Positions 30,439-40,386 of a stretch of DNA of 64,000 nt are shown here, one piece after another (position 1 is the first letter of the stretch; every line of letters begins with the position of its first letter). This DNA is from Naumovozyma dairenensis CBS 421 (Eukaryota; Ascomycota; Saccharomycetes; Saccharomycetales; Saccharomycetaceae). The notes beneath the pieces were generated by a model. The model was not told where the DNA came from, did no database searches, and worked only from the letters and a program-made list of their open reading frames with translations. Location: contig NC_016488.1 of assembly GCF_000227115.2 (NCBI RefSeq), positions 1 through 64,000 of the forward strand, read 5' to 3'. The translations under genes were made by a program, and so were the position numbers.

Positions 30439-31006
30439 CTTCTATTGGGAAGGGTAATACAAAATGTTATGGTGCTATGATGTTCTTATGGAGCTCTACA
30501 GGATCGTGCCTTGAAGTAAATAGTTTTTCTTCATTGAACTTTTCGAAATAAATATATTTCAGTATATTTCAATATTGTCTTGTCGCCTGTAAGAAGAGAC
30601 CGCGAGGCCGCCGCATTTTCCCTTTGTAATCTTAATATACGTACGTAGCTACGTATAATATTGATGATTTGTATTAAGAAACCGAAGGCGTTGTTGATGC
30701 TTTCACAGTTTTCGCATTGCATTTCTCAAAAAGTAATATATTTTTGTTGAGTAAAAAGGTACTTCCATCTCCAAGAGTTATTTTTTACGAAAAGCCATCA
30801 AAACACTATTGCTTTGGCATTCTAGAAAGTGAAACAGTATGAATGTGATATTCAATTGCATTATAAGTTTCACGTGAATAATAAAGATTATATTTAAATT
30901 TATATTATTATAATTAAGAGAGATATAAAATATATCATTAGATTATATATTATGGGTCAATAATATTCGACATTTCATTTTTCATTTCATTTTCAGGTTT
31001 CCCACT
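30439..31006. other. Intergenic MED11/DPM1
   Basis: 568 bp. A 14-bp perfect palindrome TACGTAGCTACGTA lies at 30642-30655, beside a GC-rich patch at about 30598-30615 (ACCGCGAGGCCGCCGC). The rest is AT-rich. No gene. S. cerevisiae has SMX3 beside DPM1 (on its other side); no Sm-F frame is present on either side here. Confidence 0.4.
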
Positions 31007-31804
31007 TTAAAAGATCAAAGAAAATAATTTGGCCAAAAAATACAAAGCCAAAATAATCCAAAAGACTAAGAAAATGATTAAATTGTTAGCACCGAATTTG
31101 AAAACATACAATTCTTTCAATTGTAACAAATATTGAACGATAACTTTACCAGACAATTTAGACTCACCCTCGGTTCTAACACCAAACGAAAATGGGACTT
31201 CACCAATTGGTTCATTAGCTGGTAATGGTAATTTAGCCAATAAATCCAAAGCAATCTTAAAACCTTCAGGATTAATATCCTTTGCGGCAGGATCCAACAA
31301 ATATTTCTTTTGTAACCCAAAGAACCCACTCATAGGATCAGAAGCAGTAGTCAAAGGTCTAGCCATCAATCTAGCAGTAGAAGAGATAACTCTACGGTAT
31401 AATGGCCAATCTTTATCGATACCTACACCTGGAGCGTATCTTGTACCAAGAACGAATGGATGAGTTTTCAAATTATCGAACATGGCAGGGACACTCTCAG
31501 GAGGATGTTGTAAATCAGCATCCATACAAAGTAAATAATCACCTTCAGCGTCATGGAACCCTCTCATGACAGCAGATGATAGACCACGTTCTTCTGTTCT
31601 GACAATTATTTTGACGTTGTAACCTTGTTTCTGTAGAGTTTCGACTTCTTCAACGGATCCATCTTGAGAGTTGTCATCGACAAAGATCAATTCAGTACTC
31701 TTGGAGGCATCATTGCCTAAGGCTGCGAATAACCTGGTGGTTAAAGGTTTGATGTTTAATTTTTCCTTATAAGCTGGAACAATAACCGAATTAACGATGG
31801 CCAT
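31007..31804 (-). CDS. DPM1: Dolichol-phosphate mannosyltransferase
   Basis: A 265-residue homologue of S. cerevisiae Dpm1 (YPR183W, 267 residues). It makes Dol-P-Man from GDP-Man at the ER membrane for N- and O-glycosylation and GPI anchors. GT2 family with a GT-A fold: N-terminal VIVPAYKEKLNI, FVDDNSQDGS, and the metal-binding DAD motif in LLCMDADLQHPPES (about residue 92). MSGFFGLQKKYL and GVRTEGESKLSGK are also conserved. A C-terminal membrane segment (LIIFLVFWIILALYFLA, about 242-258) makes it the S. cerevisiae type, not the short human type. Last gene of the left syntenic block. Confidence 0.97.
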   Translation of the reverse strand: MAIVNSVIVPAYKEKLNIKPLTTRLFAALGNDASKSTELIFVDDNSQDGSVEEVETLQKQGYNVKIIVRTEERGLSSAVMRGFHDAEGDYLLCMDADLQHPPESVPAMFDNLKTHPFVLGTRYAPGVGIDKDWPLYRRVISSTARLMARPLTTASDPMSGFFGLQKKYLLDPAAKDINPEGFKIALDLLAKLPLPANEPIGEVPFSFGVRTEGESKLSGKVIVQYLLQLKELYVFKFGANNLIIFLVFWIILALYFLAKLFSLIF

Positions 31805-32474
31805 TTCTTCCTTCTTTGTTATTTTAGTATGTTGTTATTTTAAATGGGAATGGTGTCAGAGATCTACGTAGGAACCAGGAAAAATAAACACAAGCATTAA
31901 TATTATTTAAAAGTTGAGAATGTAATTAAATTGTTTCTTTTCATTGTCATTGTTGTTTATTCATTATTCTTGTTCAAACAAAAGCATCTTGAGAGTGAAA
32001 AGATTACGTGTTTTCTTTCCAAGACCCGTGGCCAATATCAAGGGTATATATAAGAACTGCGGCGCGGACACGACCTTGGCACGGATATATGTAATATTCT
32101 TTCCTTTAAACGTGACAGAAATAGAGACTCTTCTTCTTCTGTCGTTGGTCAACGACACATAATCTCATCCCATGCCTATTTTAGGTTTTGCATCAATACA
32201 TCCATCCTATTTTGAGAAGTATGGGTTAACTTTCCAAGTAAGAAGATACTTTCGAGTGAAAGCCACACCCAGGAGTATTAGAGTCAATCGATTGAGAGGT
32301 GTATTGTGTGCTTCAGAGCAGTGCATTACTGATGATTGCTCAAATTAATATATTCGTGTAATCATATTGTTTTTCAATCCACATATTAGATGCTGAATAT
32401 GGGAGAGAGTGGTGTCAGGTCAATTACTGTATTAGCAATATTTTGGATACAGCTTCAACAAAAGCGAACAAGCA
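31805..32474. other. Synteny-breakpoint interval, left side
   Basis: 670 bp between DPM1 and the orphan gene. No conserved gene. AGATGCTGAATA at about 32388-32399 weakly recalls the LTR core (AGAAGCTGAATA) and GGTCAA follows, but the match is too short to call an LTR. Confidence 0.4.
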
Positions 32475-32504
32475 ATGAAAAATAACTACAACTATCAGGA
32501 AAAA

Positions 32505-33509
32505 ATGAACTCAAATACTTCTCAGGGGTTGGTGTTACGTGAAAAGGCAGCTAAGAATATGGTGCTACGCATATATACCCAGTTGAAACGGAAGATACCA
32601 TTTTGCAAAAAACCAGTCAAGTACTGGATTCTTGATGAGCCTAACTCCTTTAAAGTTTGTCCTTACGAGCTAGGTTTCATATTTAAATACGATGTTGTTC
32701 GACACTATTTGAAGTCAAATACTCCGTTTTACAGTAGTGTTTCCAATACAGAATATAAACCACGATTCCCATTTCACAGAAAAAGGTCAAAAATGTATGA
32801 TCCCCAATACTTCCTCAAGAATGGAATTTCTTACAACTGCTACATGCTGGTAGGGCCTGACATGGGCAACAGAACGATTTATTTCTCTACTGCTATTAGT
32901 GAAGATGGAATGCTGGAGTTGAACATATCACTATCCCTCTATAAAATTCCTACCAGTAATTCGGACATCTTCGCCAATTTAAATATACATAATGGAGATT
33001 GGGAACGGTGTAATGATATGCCGCGTTTGGCAGATCTGTTAAACGAGAATGAGGTAGGATTTTTACCACCTTCTGATTTTGCTCCTGTACCTTGCCAAGT
33101 TCTCTTTTATCATTTCCAAGAATCAGACGCCATTATATATCGTGATCTGTTTGTTGTCTACAGAAATAGAGCAATTAAGCGTGGATATATGCCTAATTTT
33201 CCCTCGATATTGGAGGTTTTTCTTGATCCACCATATGAAATATTTATCATGAATGTTGATGACAATGGTAACATTCTACAAGATAAGAAGGAAGAATATA
33301 ACGAAGTTTATCATGACTGTGATGTTACGTGGGCAGAGAGACATTGTTATCAAAAATATTTTGTCTGTAAGGTTAATCAGATGATAGAGGGATCCAGTCG
33401 TTATTTCACTTTGTCCTATTTACAAGATCATTTGGAAAGGAACCCTGTGTTTCATAGAAAGGGTAAGACTGGGTATAAAATTACCACACCATTTCCCGAG
33501 TTTACATAA
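32505..33509 (+). CDS. Intact member of an unrecognised gene family (orphan)
   Basis: An uninterrupted frame, 334 residues from ATG 32505 (344 if ATG 32475 is used). I chose 32505 because the broken paralogue at 1459-2232 begins at the equivalent Met with identical spacing (M-x6-GL-x-LR). No signal peptide, membrane segment or familiar catalytic motif was recognised. It is rich in aromatic and basic residues (YWILDEP, FKYDVVRHYL, RFPFHRKRSK). The best-conserved block between the two copies is DAIIYRDL-(F/L)-VVYR followed by DPPYEI, near residues 210-255. It has no counterpart in the S. cerevisiae YPR region. It lies alone at the point where the two syntenic blocks are joined in inverted order. 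It could be a lineage-specific subtelomeric family, a capsid- or nuclease-derived mobile gene, or something new; function unknown. Confidence 0.8.
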   Translation: MNSNTSQGLVLREKAAKNMVLRIYTQLKRKIPFCKKPVKYWILDEPNSFKVCPYELGFIFKYDVVRHYLKSNTPFYSSVSNTEYKPRFPFHRKRSKMYDPQYFLKNGISYNCYMLVGPDMGNRTIYFSTAISEDGMLELNISLSLYKIPTSNSDIFANLNIHNGDWERCNDMPRLADLLNENEVGFLPPSDFAPVPCQVLFYHFQESDAIIYRDLFVVYRNRAIKRGYMPNFPSILEVFLDPPYEIFIMNVDDNGNILQDKKEEYNEVYHDCDVTWAERHCYQKYFVCKVNQMIEGSSRYFTLSYLQDHLERNPVFHRKGKTGYKITTPFPEFT

Positions 33510-34031
33510 TAGTGGCATATTACTTATATTTATATCTGATAAAAGAAGGTGAATAAAATCCATTTTGGATTTAGAATTGTTCAGACGGGATAAAAATTCA
33601 TTGAGCATATATACGTACATGGTAGATTATATACAGTATGTTCAGTTTGCTATGTATAATGGAAACTTGGATAAGCGTAGTTTGTATACATCTGGATTCA
33701 ACATCTGTCCCACTCGGGTACATTGCAGCAAATTAGGTCACTGGCCTTACTTTAGGGCTAAAAATCTTTAAATGCGCGAACAAGCAAGATGCTAGCGCCG
33801 CCAGAAACATCTGTCATAATGTTGAAAATGAAAAATCATATAGAAGTTGAAATAATCTATTGATTGATATACCTAGAGGTTATCTAAGAATACCATTGTA
33901 GTTAAAGTTGGTTAAGTACGGGAAATAACTCGAACAGCCTCCTGTGCTAATTGGGACTCAATTATTAGTGTCAAGATAGAAACCAATTTGCTAAACATTA
34001 TATCTAATAGAACGATATCTGCTGTCAGATA
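33510..34031. other. Synteny-breakpoint interval, right side
   Basis: 522 bp between the orphan gene and MMS1. Short frames only; no LTR, tRNA or repeat was recognised. Confidence 0.4.
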
Positions 34032-37000
34032 ATGGATGGCTTTCTTGCTGGATCAAACTATGCCATCGAATCGGATGACATATTTACAGAAGCACATATA
34101 AGAAGGAAAAACCATCAATTAAAAATAAAGGAAACTACTGCTCAGTTTGGGGTTGGAACAGAAAACAAGGAGTTGAAGTATTTTGGCATCAATGCAGTTA
34201 ATTTCAAGAAAAATTTATTGGCTTTCAAATATGATCAATCCATTGTGGGTGCTATGCCTAAATATTGCTTCAAATATACTTATGCTGAGCATGGTCATGA
34301 CCCGGACTACTATAGAACCTTGAAAAGGAAGTTAGCTGAAATGCAAAATGGAATTGATTTCGAAGAGGAATTGTATTCTATACTATCAAATAAAGAACTA
34401 AAAGAATTGAATCATGAGGAGAAGGATCCTGAAACCTTAGATGATTCAGATCTGGAAGAATTTGCTAACTCAATGATGCAAGAGGAAGCCTCTCTACGGC
34501 AAGAAAATACTCCAAGGGCAGAAGTACAGGAAAGACCGAAAAATCTAAACCTAAATCTAAAACAAAGCTATATCACTGTTACAGAGAATTCAATTCAAAA
34601 AACCGGGTCATCAAGTTTAATCACTTTCCCATATAGTATTTCAGATTGTCAACCCATCGTACTGAATGAAACTAGTGAAACCTTATTACTAGTTGTGTTA
34701 TCGAATGGTATAATGTATTCGATACTACCAGGTGGACCAGGACAACAAGGTTGTACCATACAATATTGGGTCCTGGAATCAGCATCCAAGAAATGGTCTA
34801 TCATGGTTCATCCAAAAAATGAAAATTTCGTATTGATCGATAAACAAAATGGGAAAAAAGATGGCCTGTGTAAATTTTTTAAATTGAAACCACATAGTAA
34901 ACTTTTTGGTCTAGTTAGTAATTTGTACTTACCTGATTCAGACATTATAGATGCCAATTTCTTCCCGAATGAGTCGAAAAACCATTTCCTGTTATTCATT
35001 GCGCTTGTAAGATACCAAAGGAAGGTACATCTTTGTATTGAATGGACAGACAACGGTGATGTTGATAGGAGAGAAGAAGAGAATAAAAAAAATGTGCATC
35101 AATTGATTTATTTAAATGGAGATATCATTAATGGGTCAATACCAATATCCCATAATAAATGTTTAGCGTATACTTCATCTACTATGTCAATCATCTCTGC
35201 TAACCAAATTATGTCCGGTGAAACATTTTCACAAACTTTAAAGATAAACTGTCTGAGAAATATTAAATCATCATTTTATGCTCCTGAATTATTAACAAAA
35301 TTGCAAACGTTAAACAAACATACTTTTGGCAAATTCCAATTCTGTAGCGTCATCGCCACATCTACGGGAAATATAAGCTTCATGCTTTCCAATGATGCGG
35401 AAGATATTGAATTTTATTCATTGACAAGATTCAAAGGTTTGAAATGGATATGCTCATCAATTGATCAACCCACATCTGAATTGAATTATAACCTTATTAT
35501 TATTAGTTTTGGTAGAACTTTGAAAATAACAGTAAATCTAAATGATATAAAACTTCTACATGAGAAAGCCCCATCAAATATTTCATCGTTATCAGGATTG
35601 GTTACAAAGACAACATTAGCTAGCTCCACCGAGCAAAACACAGGTATCATATCAATTAACCCATCCAAGAATTACAGAAGTGATACATCTGAACTTTGGT
35701 TGACTTCACCTTCCACATTAACTCAACTGAATAATAATTACCCAGCGGCCAAGACTCATTTGTTATGTACCTTATCGATTTTCCAAGAATTTAGTAAGAT
35801 TATACTAGTTGATTTCTCTGAACTGGAACAATCTATTAGATCAAGGATTCTTCTGCGCGATGAGGACGAGGACGATGATGAGAATGCAGATTTTGCGAAT
35901 CATTATTTAATCATTGGTACAAATTATCCATCCATTTCCAAAGCATATGTTTTAAATTTAAGTGCGTCTAAAGTTCCAAAATTGTTTGAATTAGATGATA
36001 TCCTTTGTTGCACAACAGATGAAACGTTACATTTATATTTCACTGAAAATTCAATGGTTCAAATAACACGACACTCTGTGTTTGTGCTACCGTTGTTGTC
36101 TTTCAAGAGCAGTATCGGCGATGACGTTGACGCAAACACTTCAATTAAAGAGTACAAGACCTCATATCTTATTGAGGGCGCCGCATATTGCTCTAACAAA
36201 GTTATCTTATGGTCAGTTAAAAAAAATCGTGTCGAGGTTATTGATGACATTGATAATTTGTGCAATGGAGATAAATATACTGTAAAAAATGAACCTAACA
36301 TGGAACTGCTTTTGAAACAATTGCGTAATGAATTTGTAAATATTCACCTATTCAATGGCTTACCAAACGATATTAATGGAGGTTCTTGTAATGGTGGATT
36401 TTATGTTCTTTTCTTTTATGGGAAGATCGTAAAGGTGTTTAAATGGGATGTCTTCAATACAATATTTCAAGAATTTGAATTACCTTGTAAAATGGTAGTT
36501 GCTAGCGATTGTATTAAGTTCGAACAATATTTCGTTTCACTTTTAAATGGTTCTGAAATGATTAACCCTTGTTCCCAATCAAAACATGTCTTACCATTAT
36601 TATCATGTAATTTCAATACAGACGTTGAATTAAGGAAGATATCAGACAAGTATAAATTTCTCATATTTTCCACGAACGAGATACATTTATGTGATCTTAA
36701 ATCTCCAACACCCCATAGTGAGTTGAAAATTCCAATGACGAATGGTAATAGTACTATTACTAATAATAAGTGCAATCCAATATTAGACGTTCAGACTATA
36801 ATAAACGACAATAACAGCCCTTTTTTCATTTTAAGATCTGATGGGTTACAAATTGTTAAATTATCATACAACACATGGAATTATTCCAATTATTTACTAA
36901 AATCTACTAGAAATGTGAATAAGACATTTTTTTTCTTGGATAAAATTAACAGAATGTTAGTTATTAATCGAGATTCATACGAATGGGATTGTATTAAATT

Positions 37001-38300
37001 GACGAATGGTAAGATATTAAGTTTGAACTCTTCCATTTTACGAGATGTTGACAATGAATCTGCATTGTTGGGTGCTACTGAAGTACGAACAGCGAGGAAA
37101 GATGAAGTACTTATATTGCTAAATTATGATTCGATGATAAAATTGATTAAATTATTACCGCAGAAGGGGAATTTATTAACGAAGGAGGTTTGCATTTACA
37201 AATTTCAAAATAGAATTCTCGGCCAAGTTTTGGTTAATAATGAAAAGGGAGAATGTTATGTTTTATCAATTGGTGATACTGGGAATAACTCATCTAATTC
37301 ATCCAATTCTGATTCTGATTCTTACCGTGATTCACGGAAGTTAGATGCATTTATAAAATTGAAAATATCTGATGATAAAATCATACCTTTGAGTGAATTA
37401 CGTTTTAATGGTAAGGGTCAAATAATTCAGTTTGAAGTTTGTGATGATAATATAATTATGAGTACTACCAAAGCTGAGGATGTTTACGTTCTCAAAGATT
37501 ATTCAAAACAAGCGCTGGATGGTGAACCAAAATTATTGAAATTGAATACTGGATCTGGTAAAATTGGACGTATAAAAGTTCTTGATGATCATTGTTTTCT
37601 TGTTATTGTCCATAAAGAAGGTGAAACCAATTGTATATCATCCATGTTGTTTTATAAGAAGGATTCTATACAGCCGTGTGTTGTTGAAAACGAGGAATCA
37701 TATATTGAAGGCCGGTTATTAGGTAATGATGATGATGATGACGATATGCATATTTCTATTTTCGATAAGGCTTCTACATTGGCTACAGGTAAAGAATTAG
37801 AAAATAGAATCTTTTCAAGTATTGATGCTATAATACATACTATTGAATATAATGTAGAAGGTCTACGGGGATTCTGGAATTCTAGAGCGGAAATAGAGAA
37901 GGATGATGAATTAGGAAATTATAAGAATGATGGAGAAGAGGAAGAAAAAGAAGTGGACGAATATAGGCAGCATAAGAAGGAAGTGGAATTAGAATTACCA
38001 AAACTTCGATCGCCATACCAGACTATACGGCTTGATAAAATTCCAGTAGATATTACATATAATCGGGAGACTGGTGTATTATACTGTCTTTGTTCAGACC
38101 AAACTGTTCTAAAGTTTGTTCCTCCTTCTTTAGAAGGTTATAAATCAAGAACTAAATTACGAAGCTTTTCAGATATGAATAATTTTGGTTATAAACTTAC
38201 AGAAACCGGAATATGGGAAGCAGAGGAAACCTTTGGATCTCCCATTACGGGAATTGTGAAGTCAGATTTCCAAGAAAGCAGCAAAGAGTGTATACACTGA
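34032..38300 (+). CDS. MMS1: DDB1-like subunit of the Rtt101 ubiquitin ligase
   Basis: A 1422-residue homologue of S. cerevisiae Mms1 (YPR164W, 1407 residues), the Rtt101 cullin adaptor that acts in replication-fork repair and histone H3K56ac handling. The protein is divergent, so the call rests on N-terminal landmarks (SIVGAMPKYCF, DPETLDDSDLEE), length, beta-propeller-like character throughout (repeated short beta-rich blocks, for example LLLVVLSNGIMYSI), a C-terminal tail after an acidic linker (GEEEEKEVDEYR) and, decisively, position directly upstream of RHO1 in the same orientation as in S. cerevisiae. First gene of the right block. Confidence 0.88.
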   Translation: MDGFLAGSNYAIESDDIFTEAHIRRKNHQLKIKETTAQFGVGTENKELKYFGINAVNFKKNLLAFKYDQSIVGAMPKYCFKYTYAEHGHDPDYYRTLKRKLAEMQNGIDFEEELYSILSNKELKELNHEEKDPETLDDSDLEEFANSMMQEEASLRQENTPRAEVQERPKNLNLNLKQSYITVTENSIQKTGSSSLITFPYSISDCQPIVLNETSETLLLVVLSNGIMYSILPGGPGQQGCTIQYWVLESASKKWSIMVHPKNENFVLIDKQNGKKDGLCKFFKLKPHSKLFGLVSNLYLPDSDIIDANFFPNESKNHFLLFIALVRYQRKVHLCIEWTDNGDVDRREEENKKNVHQLIYLNGDIINGSIPISHNKCLAYTSSTMSIISANQIMSGETFSQTLKINCLRNIKSSFYAPELLTKLQTLNKHTFGKFQFCSVIATSTGNISFMLSNDAEDIEFYSLTRFKGLKWICSSIDQPTSELNYNLIIISFGRTLKITVNLNDIKLLHEKAPSNISSLSGLVTKTTLASSTEQNTGIISINPSKNYRSDTSELWLTSPSTLTQLNNNYPAAKTHLLCTLSIFQEFSKIILVDFSELEQSIRSRILLRDEDEDDDENADFANHYLIIGTNYPSISKAYVLNLSASKVPKLFELDDILCCTTDETLHLYFTENSMVQITRHSVFVLPLLSFKSSIGDDVDANTSIKEYKTSYLIEGAAYCSNKVILWSVKKNRVEVIDDIDNLCNGDKYTVKNEPNMELLLKQLRNEFVNIHLFNGLPNDINGGSCNGGFYVLFFYGKIVKVFKWDVFNTIFQEFELPCKMVVASDCIKFEQYFVSLLNGSEMINPCSQSKHVLPLLSCNFNTDVELRKISDKYKFLIFSTNEIHLCDLKSPTPHSELKIPMTNGNSTITNNKCNPILDVQTIINDNNSPFFILRSDGLQIVKLSYNTWNYSNYLLKSTRNVNKTFFFLDKINRMLVINRDSYEWDCIKLTNGKILSLNSSILRDVDNESALLGATEVRTARKDEVLILLNYDSMIKLIKLLPQKGNLLTKEVCIYKFQNRILGQVLVNNEKGECYVLSIGDTGNNSSNSSNSDSDSYRDSRKLDAFIKLKISDDKIIPLSELRFNGKGQIIQFEVCDDNIIMSTTKAEDVYVLKDYSKQALDGEPKLLKLNTGSGKIGRIKVLDDHCFLVIVHKEGETNCISSMLFYKKDSIQPCVVENEESYIEGRLLGNDDDDDDMHISIFDKASTLATGKELENRIFSSIDAIIHTIEYNVEGLRGFWNSRAEIEKDDELGNYKNDGEEEEKEVDEYRQHKKEVELELPKLRSPYQTIRLDKIPVDITYNRETGVLYCLCSDQTVLKFVPPSLEGYKSRTKLRSFSDMNNFGYKLTETGIWEAEETFGSPITGIVKSDFQESSKECIH

Positions 38301-38759
38301 GCTGGAACGTATCTATTATTACATAAGTACGTAGAATATATAAAGAACTGATAGACTAGCATATAACATCATCCATCTATCATTCATTCATCCACCATCA
38401 GAATGAATATGATCCTTTGGCACCAGAACAACAATTTGTGTCACTTCCCAATGTTTATACGTGCGTGCTTGAGCATCATCCTTGCACCACAGCCAAAGTT
38501 CAAAATATGTGAAACAAAAACAAAAACAAAAAAAACCCGAAAGATGAAATTTGGAAAATTGGATCAAAAAGAGGAAAGAAACATCAGACAGACAAGATAT
38601 TTGGTTGTTTGTATTATTTATTATTAGAAGCAAATACAAATTTCATTGAAGATCGTAATAACGATACATTCAAATAAGAAATATACTTTTTTTCTATTTC
38701 CCTTTTGCGAGTGGTATAATAGCATATAAAATAAAAGTAATAACATAACTTAACAAATC
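38301..38759. other. MMS1/RHO1 intergenic, RHO1 promoter
   Basis: 459 bp containing overlapping short frames on both strands, none credible. AT-rich leader directly before RHO1. Confidence 0.4.
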
Positions 38760-39396
38760 ATGTCACATAGAGTAGATGATCATGTCCGTCGTAAATTGAC
38801 AGTTGTCGGTGATGGTAGTTGTGGTAAGACATGTCTTTTAATTGTTTTTTCGAAGGGTCAATTCCCAGAAGTTTATGTTCCAACAGTTTTTGAAAATTAT
38901 GTTGCAGATGTTGAAGTAGAAAATCATCGTGTTGAGTTGGCACTTTGGGATACTGCAGGTCAAGAAGATTATGATAGATTAAGACCTTTATCTTATCCTG
39001 ATTCTAACGTTATTCTAATTTGTTTCTCTGTCGATATACCTGATTCTTTGGAAAATGTCCAAGAAAAATGGATTGCAGAGGTCTTACATTTCTGCCAAGG
39101 GGTCCCAATTATCTTGGCAGGTTGTAAAGTGGATTTAAGAAATGATCCACAAACGATTGAAAATTTAAGAGCTGAAGGTCAACAACCTGTCTCTACTGCG
39201 GAAGGTCAAGAAGTCGCTGATCAAATTGGTGCTGTTGGTTATTATGAATGTTCTGCAAAGACTGGATACGGTGTTAGAGAAGTCTTTGAAGCTGCCACTT
39301 TGGCTGCATTGAAGGGTAAATCTAAGACTAATGGTAAGACAAAGAAAAATAAGAATAAGGGTGAAAAGAAGAAGAGAAAGTGTAGTATTATTGTAA
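38760..39396 (+). CDS. RHO1: Rho1 GTPase (3' end frameshifted by a probable sequence error)
   Basis: Homologue of S. cerevisiae Rho1 (YPR165W, 209 residues), the geranylgeranylated GTPase that activates Pkc1, glucan synthase and formins. Visible: P-loop GDGSCGKTC (17-25), effector loop [26 protein letters not shown], and [13 protein letters not shown]. As written, the frame runs on to 39515 (251 residues) with an implausible hydrophobic Ile-rich tail. One extra A at 39384 is the cause: without it the sequence reads AAG TGT GTA TTA TTG TAA, giving the prenylation box CVLL and a stop at 39394-39396 (211 residues). The repeated copy of this tail after the gap (39573 onward) has exactly the CVLL-stop version. 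The true product ends at CVLL. Confidence 0.95.
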
Positions 39397-39552
39397 GTAG
39401 TTTACAGTATATTCTTATTATTATTCTTATTATTATCATTATTACTTATTCTATACAAAAAGAAAAAAAATATACAAAAAGAAAAAAGGTATCGCTGTCA
39501 AGAAGAAGCGGATGAATCGATCATTCAAATACAAATAAAGTCTTTTTTTTTA
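39371..39552 (+). repeat. RHO1 3' end, first copy of a duplicated contig end
   Basis: Near-identical to 39573-39750. It differs by small insertions only (TGTAGTATT against TGTGTATT; CTATACAAAAAG against CTATCAAAAG), the pattern of low-quality read ends rather than a biological duplication. Confidence 0.85.
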
Positions 39553-39572
39553 NNNNNNNNNNNNNNNNNNNN
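39553..39572. other. Assembly gap (20 N)
   Basis: Joins two contig ends that carry the same sequence, so the gap is probably negative in size (an undetected overlap). Confidence 0.95.
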
Positions 39573-39750
39573 GAGAGAAGTGTGTATTATTGTAAGAAGT
39601 TTTCAGATATTCTTATTATTATTCTTATTATTATCATTATTACTTATTCTATCAAAAGAAAAAAAATATCAAAAGAAAAAAGGTATCGCTGTCAAGAAGA
39701 AGCGGATGAATCGATCATTCAAATACAAATAAAGCTTTTTTTTATTTAAA
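39573..39750 (+). repeat. RHO1 3' end, second copy with intact CVLL stop
   Basis: Begins within the basic stretch and reads AAG TGT GTA TTA TTG TAA, then follows the first copy through TCGCTGTCAAGAAGAAGCGG and AATAAAG. Probably the accurate version of the RHO1 terminus. Confidence 0.85.
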
Positions 39751-39860
39751 AATAAAACAGCTTAGTACTAGTCTTAATAAACAACTGATATATAAATAAA
39801 TCTATTTTCGTCCTAGATGGACAGTTTGCTATATAGATATATATCTCGAGGTTCTGAAAC

Positions 39861-39913
39861 CATATATATATATATATATACTATTCTTTTGTATAGAATA
39901 GTACATATATATG
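39861..39913. repeat. AT-rich inverted repeat between RHO1 and MRP2
   Basis: ATATATACTATTC and GAATAGTACATATATATG pair around a nine-base loop (TTTTGTATA), giving a stem of about 17 bp with one mismatch. It lies in a convergent 3' region; it may assist termination or be a chance AT hairpin. Confidence 0.5.
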
Positions 39914-40038
39914 AAATTATTTACAGTGACAAATATGGAACACTTTCGTTCCATGGTCTTTCATATATTTTTGAATATTAAAAAAGTATTCCTGCAAAGA
40001 TAGTTAGGATAGGATAGAATAATAATAGAAATTACCAA

Positions 40039-40386
40039 TTACCAAACACCCTTCTTGACACCAGGTAAATCACCTTGTAATGCCTTTTCTCTAAATTGAG
40101 TTCTGCATAATCTAAAATCACTCAATACAAATCTAGCATGACCAGATTCAACACATCTATTTTTAACTTGAGTCAATCTTGTATAATTTGGTAATGTACT
40201 CAATTGTAATTGAGCTTCTAATCTTGCTCTTGGTGGTAATAATGTATTTCTTGCTATGAATTTTAATGCCTTTCTAGTAATCTCGAATTCAGATACTTGT
40301 TGTCTTTTAAAATTATCCCTTAGGATTCTAGCATTGATGAATCCAGGTGGGAGTTTCGTCTTGATTGGGAATCGAAAGTTACCCAT
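40039..40386 (-). CDS. MRP2: Mitochondrial small-subunit ribosomal protein uS14m
   Basis: A 115-residue homologue of S. cerevisiae Mrp2 (YPR166C, also 115 residues), matching at both ends and through the S14 signature: [48 protein letters not shown] and LPGVKKGVW. It is a component of the mitochondrial 37S subunit near the decoding region. No bacterial-type zinc ribbon pattern is complete. Convergent with RHO1 and in tandem with MET16, as in S. cerevisiae. Confidence 0.97.
   Translation of the reverse strand: MGNFRFPIKTKLPPGFINARILRDNFKRQQVSEFEITRKALKFIARNTLLPPRARLEAQLQLSTLPNYTRLTQVKNRCVESGHARFVLSDFRLCRTQFREKALQGDLPGVKKGVW

Noticed and set aside
31805..32474. LTR fragment at AGATGCTGAATA beside the orphan gene
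   Set aside because: Only about a dozen bases match, too little to claim an element.
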